Source: Alphaproteobacteria bacterium
GTDB lineage: Bacteria; Pseudomonadota; Alphaproteobacteria; Rhodobacterales; Rhodobacteraceae
Reading direction: 5' to 3'
Assembly (NCBI GenBank): GCA_030428915.1
Contig: JAUIDM010000002.1
Coordinates: forward strand, 1-40,623
DNA: 40,623 bases
Part shown: piece by piece, positions 35,298-40,623 of the stretch
Position numbering within the stretch: the first letter of the stretch is position 1
Layout of the letters: each line of letters starts with the position of its first letter
Translations under genes and position numbers: made by a program
Notes under the pieces: model-generated
The model's input: only the letters and a program-made list of their open reading frames with translations
What the model was told of the DNA's origin: nothing
Database searches by the model: none

Positions 35298-37763
35298 TCA
35301 GAGCATGATCTCGTGGGACTTGAACGAGATGCCCCGGGTCTGGGCAGTCGCATCCGAGATCTTGCGGATGTCGCCCCAGCAGTGCTTGTAATCCGGCAGC
35401 ACCAACTCGTTCACGCCCGGGTTCACCACATTGCCCTGGCTGCCCGCAGGCGAGCCGAATACCATCGCTACGGTGTTCCGCTTCAGCGTCGGCATCGGAT
35501 AGGCCATGCCCTGCGTCACGCCGTTGTCGTTGATGATCTCGAGCAGATCTCCCGGGTTCAGGCCCAGATCGACCATGTCATCGGGATGCATCTCGACGAA
35601 CGGATGCGGATAGCGGTCCTGAACGAAGTCGTTGTCCTGGTCGAGGAACTGGTTCTGCCAGAAGATGTTGGCACGAACGTTGTTGATCCAGAACCGGTGC
35701 GCGGCCTGTTCGCGGGCCTTGCCCGGGGCCTGCCAGCCTCGCCAGCCCGCCGCACAGAACAGCGCCTTGCCGTCCTCGCGACCATGCCGGGTGAACACGC
35801 CATCGGTGTAAAGGCGCGTTGTACCGACAAGCTGGCCGTTCTCGTAACCAACGACCGGTTCCTGCACACCGTTGTTACCCGCAGCGCGCAGATGCTCGTA
35901 GGTCACTGCCGTATGAGCGGCGCCGTAGCCATCCATGAAGGCGTCTTCCTCGGTTTCCCAATCGTAGCCCTGGAACTGGTCGGCATAGGCATCTTCACCC
36001 ATCTCGCGCAGAACGCGTTCCATGTGCTGGGCGATCCGTGCTGCAATCAGCGCATCGGGCAGGGAGTTGCCGAACGGGTCCATGTACTTCTCGGACAACC
36101 GCAAGCGCCGTTCGCCGTTCATCGAGGTGAGGTTCATCTCGTTGGCTTCGCAGGCGGGCAAAATGACATGGGCATTCTGGCCGATCTGGCTGTGAATGAT
36201 GTCGACGTCCACAACGAAGAGGCCACCGGCGTTGATCGCCGAGACGATGGCATCGACCACCTGCTCGCGTGTGCCGCCAGCGGCCATGTCGATCGCATCC
36301 TTGACCATGTCCGAGCGCCGCTTGTGGACCCGCTTGAACTCGGACGCGTTGAGCGTGGTCTTGTAGTGATCGCAGGCCCAGATGTGATGCACGCCGCCAA
36401 GCCCTCGGATCAGGAACTGGTCCACATATTCTGAGGGTCGGCCGACATGCGCCTCGGACGGACGGAAGTAGCCTTCTTGGTGGCCGCCCAGACGGCAGAC
36501 CCCACCGCCGATCCGGCCCACATTTCCTGTCGCCAGCGCGATATTCACAAGCGCGCCGATGGTGCGGTAGTTGTCGTTGCCCCAGATGATGCCTTTTTCG
36601 TAGCAGGTCACACATTTGCGGCGGCTGCCATCATCATGGGGCTGGGCAATCCACTCGGCAGCCTTCTGAATATCAGCCGCTGATACGCCGCAGATTTCCG
36701 CCGCCTCTTCCAGAGTGGTGCGGCAGGTCTGCATTGCGTATTCGAGGCTGCCGAGGCCCGCCGGGTGGGCGGAATCCTGTGCCACCGCTTCGCCGCCTTG
36801 AAAGGTCGATGCAGCGATGAAGTCGGCATCGACCCAGCCCTGATCCACGATGTGCGTCAGCAGCGCATTGAACAGGACCATGTCCGTGCCTTCAGCAATC
36901 GCGAGATGAAGCACGTTTTCCGGCCCGGCATATTGTTCGGACGAGGCGATGGTCAGCGTGCGGCGCGGATCGACCACGATCATCTTCGCGCCACCCTGAA
37001 GGCCCGGGACCATGTGGTTCAGGTAGAGATTGGTCTGGGTCTCCATCGAGTTCGCGCCGACCATGAAGATCGTGTCGGTCAGCGTGTAGTCCTCGTAGGC
37101 GTAATTCAACTCATCCACGCCCATGTCACGTGAGGAATGGACCTCGGAATTATAGGCTGGGCGGTTGTGGATCCGGCAGTTCTTGATCTTCATGCTCTCG
37201 AAGTAGAGCTTTCCGGTGCCCCAGGTGTTTTCATAGCCTCCGGCGGAACCGCCGTGGTCGAACATCGACACGACGATGTCGTCCTCGGACCCCTCCACGG
37301 CTACTTTCGCCGTCACCCGTGCCACGAGGTCAAGTGCATCGTCCCAAGACGTCGGTTGCCAGACACCGTTGCGCCAGACCAACGGATCAGAGAGACGTTG
37401 CTGCTGTGTGCCGGTCACCCGAGATGGCCGGTTTTCGGCCATGCGTGCTCCGCGGATTGACCCCAGGCCCGAGTTGACGACGCAATTCGCATCAGGCTTG
37501 ACCACCAGATGCACGTCGCGGCCGTTCTGGCGGACTACGTTATACATCGAGGGGGCATACCATGCCTCCGTCTCCATGAACTGCTGTTCGCTGAGGTCGA
37601 CTCCGAACTTGTTCTGGTTCGGGGCCGTGCCGCCCTGACGGTTCATCGGCCAAGTGTAGGCCTTGTAGCCACAACCCACGATGCAGTAGTGGCAGGTCAC
37701 GTTGAATTCGTCAGCATCTGCGGGAATGATCGGCAGCCGGTCGATCTGTCTCTTGTATGCCAT
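35298..37763 (-). CDS. aioA: Arsenite oxidase large (molybdopterin) subunit
   Basis: N-term MAYKRQIDRLPIIPADADEFNVTCHYCIVGCGYKAYTWPMNRQGGTAPNQNKFGVDLSEQQ; CxxCxxxC cluster motif; molybdopterin oxidoreductase throughout. Confidence 0.95.
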   Translation of the reverse strand: MAYKRQIDRLPIIPADADEFNVTCHYCIVGCGYKAYTWPMNRQGGTAPNQNKFGVDLSEQQFMETEAWYAPSMYNVVRQNGRDVHLVVKPDANCVVNSGLGSIRGARMAENRPSRVTGTQQQRLSDPLVWRNGVWQPTSWDDALDLVARVTAKVAVEGSEDDIVVSMFDHGGSAGGYENTWGTGKLYFESMKIKNCRIHNRPAYNSEVHSSRDMGVDELNYAYEDYTLTDTIFMVGANSMETQTNLYLNHMVPGLQGGAKMIVVDPRRTLTIASSEQYAGPENVLHLAIAEGTDMVLFNALLTHIVDQGWVDADFIAASTFQGGEAVAQDSAHPAGLGSLEYAMQTCRTTLEEAAEICGVSAADIQKAAEWIAQPHDDGSRRKCVTCYEKGIIWGNDNYRTIGALVNIALATGNVGRIGGGVCRLGGHQEGYFRPSEAHVGRPSEYVDQFLIRGLGGVHHIWACDHYKTTLNASEFKRVHKRRSDMVKDAIDMAAGGTREQVVDAIVSAINAGGLFVVDVDIIHSQIGQNAHVILPACEANEMNLTSMNGERRLRLSEKYMDPFGNSLPDALIAARIAQHMERVLREMGEDAYADQFQGYDWETEEDAFMDGYGAAHTAVTYEHLRAAGNNGVQEPVVGYENGQLVGTTRLYTDGVFTRHGREDGKALFCAAGWRGWQAPGKAREQAAHRFWINNVRANIFWQNQFLDQDNDFVQDRYPHPFVEMHPDDMVDLGLNPGDLLEIINDNGVTQGMAYPMPTLKRNTVAMVFGSPAGSQGNVVNPGVNELVLPDYKHCWGDIRKISDATAQTRGISFKSHEIML

Positions 37764-37776
37764 TGCTCTTTCTCCC

Positions 37777-38298
37777 TTATGCCAGAACGTTCGACAGGCG
37801 ACCGTAAATCAGCTCGTCCACACCTTCGGCATGGATGTCGCCCTGATCGTCGACCCGCAGCAGGAATTGCGCGAGATTGCTTGTCGCATGGCCCCAGATC
37901 TGCTGGCCTCCGGCCTCGCAATCGAAGCGGGAATGATGGCCGGGGCAATTGAGCGTCATGTCCTCGGCGGAATAGCTCATCAGCCAGCCCTTGTGTGGGC
38001 AGAGCACTGAAAACGCCACGATATCGCCATCCGGGCCGACGCCGCCCTCGACCGCCTGGCCGAGCTTGAGCAGCACACCCGGGCTGTCCGCGTCGGGATA
38101 GGCAATGTCCATCGGTTCGTTCACCACCAGATCGGCAATGTTGGCAAGGCGGTTTGCCGGGTAATCGACGCGGGCCAGTGCCTGCGCCTTGGCCTGTTCC
38201 GGTGTCATCACAGTGGCTGCAACGGCGCCTGCCGTCGCCATCACGCCGCCTCTCAAAAACTGTCGACGTCCTGCGTCGACCAACTTGTTGCACTTCAT
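37777..38298 (-). CDS. aioB: Arsenite oxidase small (Rieske) subunit
   Basis: Tat signal RRQFLRGGVMATAGAVAATV; Rieske motifs CPHKGW and CPGHHSRFDCEAGG; directly upstream of aioA. Confidence 0.95.
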   Translation of the reverse strand: MKCNKLVDAGRRQFLRGGVMATAGAVAATVMTPEQAKAQALARVDYPANRLANIADLVVNEPMDIAYPDADSPGVLLKLGQAVEGGVGPDGDIVAFSVLCPHKGWLMSYSAEDMTLNCPGHHSRFDCEAGGQQIWGHATSNLAQFLLRVDDQGDIHAEGVDELIYGRLSNVLA

Positions 38299-38432
38299 TG
38301 GCTAGATTCCTCCCTGGCTCATCAAGTGTCGGATGATTGCCATGAGCCTAACGCTTGCTTTCAGGGCGTGCGATGGCACAGAGAGGCATGCCGCGCTGCG
38401 GCTATCCCATGATTTTAAATTGGAAAATTCGA

Positions 38433-38450
38433 TGTTCGGAAATCCGAACA
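38433..38450. promoter_or_regulatory. 18-bp dyad TGTTCGGA-AA-TCCGAACA between aioR 3' end and aioB
   Basis: Perfect 8-bp arms; about 135 bp upstream of the aioB ATG; could be an activator site or the aioR terminator. Confidence 0.5.
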
Positions 38451-38466
38451 CATGCAACGGGATTTA

Positions 38467-39714
38467 TCAGGATCCTGACAGCCCAAGTTTCTGCATTTTC
38501 TCCCAAAGTGTTGTGCGGGCAATCCGCAAGAGCTTTGCCGCCTCGCCGATCTGGCCATCGGTCCGGTCGAGGGCAGCAATGATCTGTGCCTTCTCCGCGG
38601 CTTCACGGGCCTGGGCCAAGGACATCATGTCGTCCGGTCCTGCAAGACGTTCGGGGAAGAGATCTGAAGGCTGCAAGAGCGGCCCTGTCGCCATGGCCAG
38701 CCCGCGCAGCAATCTTGCTCGAAGATCCCGGCCGCCACCCGGCCAGTCATGTGTGCGCACGGCCTCTTCGCAAAGCGCGCCGATGCCGACCAACCCCGGT
38801 GCATGGCGAGGAGCCAGCTTACGAAAAAGCTGCTGAAGCAGCCAGACGGCATCTTCGGGTCGTGTGCCGAGCGGCGGTATTGGGATTTCGATCCGTGCTA
38901 ACCTGTAGAAAAGTTCAGAATTGAAAGCACCTTGCCCAATCAGCGCCTCGAGATCGTTTCCACAGGCTGCGATGAGTCTGCCGTCGAAGTCTTTATCCAG
39001 CCGCTCCAACAGGTGCGCCTGGACCTGTGCGGTCATCTTGCTGATAGAGTTGATGAACAAGGTTCCTTCACCCACGGTATCAACTCCACCGCCGGGGCGG
39101 AACAAGGCCGCCTCCGCGTCGGCTTCGCGCGCGAGATTGACCAAAACGAATGGGGCAGCGGACCGGTCTGACAGGTCATGGATACGTCGCGCCACAAGGT
39201 CCTTGCCAGTTCCCGGCCCGCCCCGGATCAGCACGGGATCGCTTGCCTTTGCAGCCTTGACGATCAGCGCTTCAACCCGGCGCGCCGCGACTGAGACCCC
39301 CATCAAGGGCGGAAAGTCATCATCCTGAAACGGCTTCTCGCGGTTTCCGACGAGCAGGCTGAGGCGATCGAGGAAGACAGACATTTCGAACGGTTTGGTC
39401 ACGTAGTCCGCGGCACCCGATTTGATCAGCCGGACCGCCTGACCGATCCCACCTTGCCCGGTGATGAACAGGAAAGGCGGGGGTGTCCCGGTGCGCAGAA
39501 GCGTTGAAAACAGCTCTTCCCCCGACCCGTCCGGCAGGCCGATATCACAGATTACTGCGTCGATTGGCTTCTTGGGGGTGCGGATTGCGCCGAGCGCCCG
39601 CACCATCTGCTTCAGCCAGAGAACCTTCGCCCCTTCCAGTTCCAACCGCTGCAGCAGCGACCCGCCCATGATCTCGTCGTCCTCGACAAGAACGATGTAT
39701 CTATCCTTTAGCAT
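38467..39714 (-). CDS. aioR: AioR-like response regulator (receiver + AAA+-like + Fis HTH)
   Basis: Receiver ICDIGLPDGSGEE; Walker A-like RGGPGTGKDLVARRIH; C-term DGQIGEAAKLLRIARTTLWEKMQKLGLSG; next to aioBA and a histidine kinase. Confidence 0.85.
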   Translation of the reverse strand: MLKDRYIVLVEDDEIMGGSLLQRLELEGAKVLWLKQMVRALGAIRTPKKPIDAVICDIGLPDGSGEELFSTLLRTGTPPPFLFITGQGGIGQAVRLIKSGAADYVTKPFEMSVFLDRLSLLVGNREKPFQDDDFPPLMGVSVAARRVEALIVKAAKASDPVLIRGGPGTGKDLVARRIHDLSDRSAAPFVLVNLAREADAEAALFRPGGGVDTVGEGTLFINSISKMTAQVQAHLLERLDKDFDGRLIAACGNDLEALIGQGAFNSELFYRLARIEIPIPPLGTRPEDAVWLLQQLFRKLAPRHAPGLVGIGALCEEAVRTHDWPGGGRDLRARLLRGLAMATGPLLQPSDLFPERLAGPDDMMSLAQAREAAEKAQIIAALDRTDGQIGEAAKLLRIARTTLWEKMQKLGLSGS

Positions 39715-40623
39715 CGCGCGCCTCCCATGACGCAGGCAGGGTGACAGTCACGCGCGTTACGCCATTTTCTTGCGCATGGCAGACAGCGCCACCCATTGTT
39801 TTCGCGAGGTCGCGGACCAGCCGCAGCCCGACGCCGCCACCGGGCAAGAGCGGACCATCCCCGAGCAAGCGATCCAACGCGGCCTGCGGCATGGACGCGC
39901 CCGTGTTCGTGATCTGAAGGCTGAGGTTGCCGTCCGTTGTACGGGCCATCAGGCCAACGCAGCCGTTTTGGCCTGCCGCCGAGCAGGCGTTCAGCAGCAG
40001 GTTGAGCGCAATCTGCCGCACAGGCCCGGCGGTCAGGCTGCACCCTGTGACTGCTGCCGGATCGACAGACCACCCCAGATCCAATGCCAGTCGCGAGACC
40101 TCGGATTGGATCAACAGCTTGATGTCCTCGAAGTCATCGGATGTCAGCGCGCGGGTCTCGGGGTCCATGCGGTTCTGGTCAAGGGTTGCTCGGGTCACAT
40201 CACGCAAATGGCGCAGGCCCCTGTCGAGCAGATCTGCCGACTGACGCACCACCTCGGGACGATCAGGATAGCTGCGTATCGTATCTGTCGCGTTCAGTAG
40301 CCCGCCGAGTGGGTTGTTGATCTCATGCGCCAGTGACGAGGACAGACGGCCAAGGGCAACGAACCGTTCCCGTTCCGCCAACCGCCGCTCGGCTTCGGCC
40401 TTGGCGGCTACGGCGCCGACCATCGAGTTGTAGGTACGTGCCAGCCGTGCCAGTTCGCCATCGCCGCGCGGGATGTCCGCGGCCGGGATAGGATGCGGCT
40501 CTCCCTTCGTCTCGGTCATCTGGCGTGCCAGCGTCGTGACCGGCTTCAGCATCCTTCGTATCGCCAAAAACCCCGCCATCGACAGAAAGCCGATGGCAAC
40601 CGCATTGCCCATGATCAAATAGA
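39701..40623 (-). CDS. aioS: AioS-like sensor histidine kinase, N-terminus cut by window edge
   Basis: HAMP-like segment; LSSSLAHEINNPLGGLLNATDTI H-box; QIALNLLLNACSAA; GGGVGLRLVRDLAKTMGG. Confidence 0.85.
   Translation of the reverse strand, partial: YLIMGNAVAIGFLSMAGFLAIRRMLKPVTTLARQMTETKGEPHPIPAADIPRGDGELARLARTYNSMVGAVAAKAEAERRLAERERFVALGRLSSSLAHEINNPLGGLLNATDTIRSYPDRPEVVRQSADLLDRGLRHLRDVTRATLDQNRMDPETRALTSDDFEDIKLLIQSEVSRLALDLGWSVDPAAVTGCSLTAGPVRQIALNLLLNACSAAGQNGCVGLMARTTDGNLSLQITNTGASMPQAALDRLLGDGPLLPGGGVGLRLVRDLAKTMGGAVCHAQENGVTRVTVTLPASWEARDAKG

Noticed and set aside
35313-36434. 373-aa plus-strand ORF opposite aioA
   Set aside because: Antisense shadow of aioA; no start context or domain.
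38366-38390. TGGCAC-like sequence considered as a sigma54 promoter for aioBA
   Set aside because: TGGCACAGAGAGGCATG is on the plus strand (wrong direction for aioBA) and the -12 GC is out of register.
1-40623. tRNA genes, attachment-site repeats, integrase/transposase genes, CRISPR arrays
   Set aside because: None could be recognised by reading; mobility of the region is inferred only from the T4SS genes.

Overview
This window looks like alphaproteobacterial (Rhodobacteraceae-like) mobile or accessory DNA with five blocks. (1) The 3' end of a virD4/traG coupling-protein gene (+). (2) A catabolic cargo module at 1.4-8.5 kb: LacI regulator, ornithine-cyclodeaminase family protein, FrlB-like SIS deglycase, FrlD-like PfkB kinase and a DctPQM TRAP transporter. 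(3) A nearly complete VirB-type T4SS operon on the minus strand (about 20.3 to 8.9 kb). (4) An accessory segment at 20.5-26.8 kb: DUF4236/TPR protein, an HTH + ComEC-like metallo-beta-lactamase (MBL) protein, a rhomboid protease and an HTH regulator. (5) A metal/arsenic island at 26.8-40.6 kb: two ArsR + COG0701 permease units, a CxxC thioredoxin-like protein, an atypical MBL, OsmC, CDF, MFS, then a nitroreductase, moeA, aioA, aioB, aioR and a truncated aioS. The points I would check first are: the HTH-MBL gene as a possible defence effector; an Amadori-type pathway coupled to a TRAP importer and sitting between convergent T4SS operons; a recurring promoter-like box in front of the T4SS operon and two accessory genes; an AioR with a degenerate sigma54-activator domain; a lytic transglycosylase embedded in VirB5-like termini; a perfect FnrL-type box before the ArsR operon; and a perfect 16-bp inverted repeat inside dctM. 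All product calls come from reading motifs in the translations. No database search was run. I saw no rRNA, tRNA or CRISPR array.
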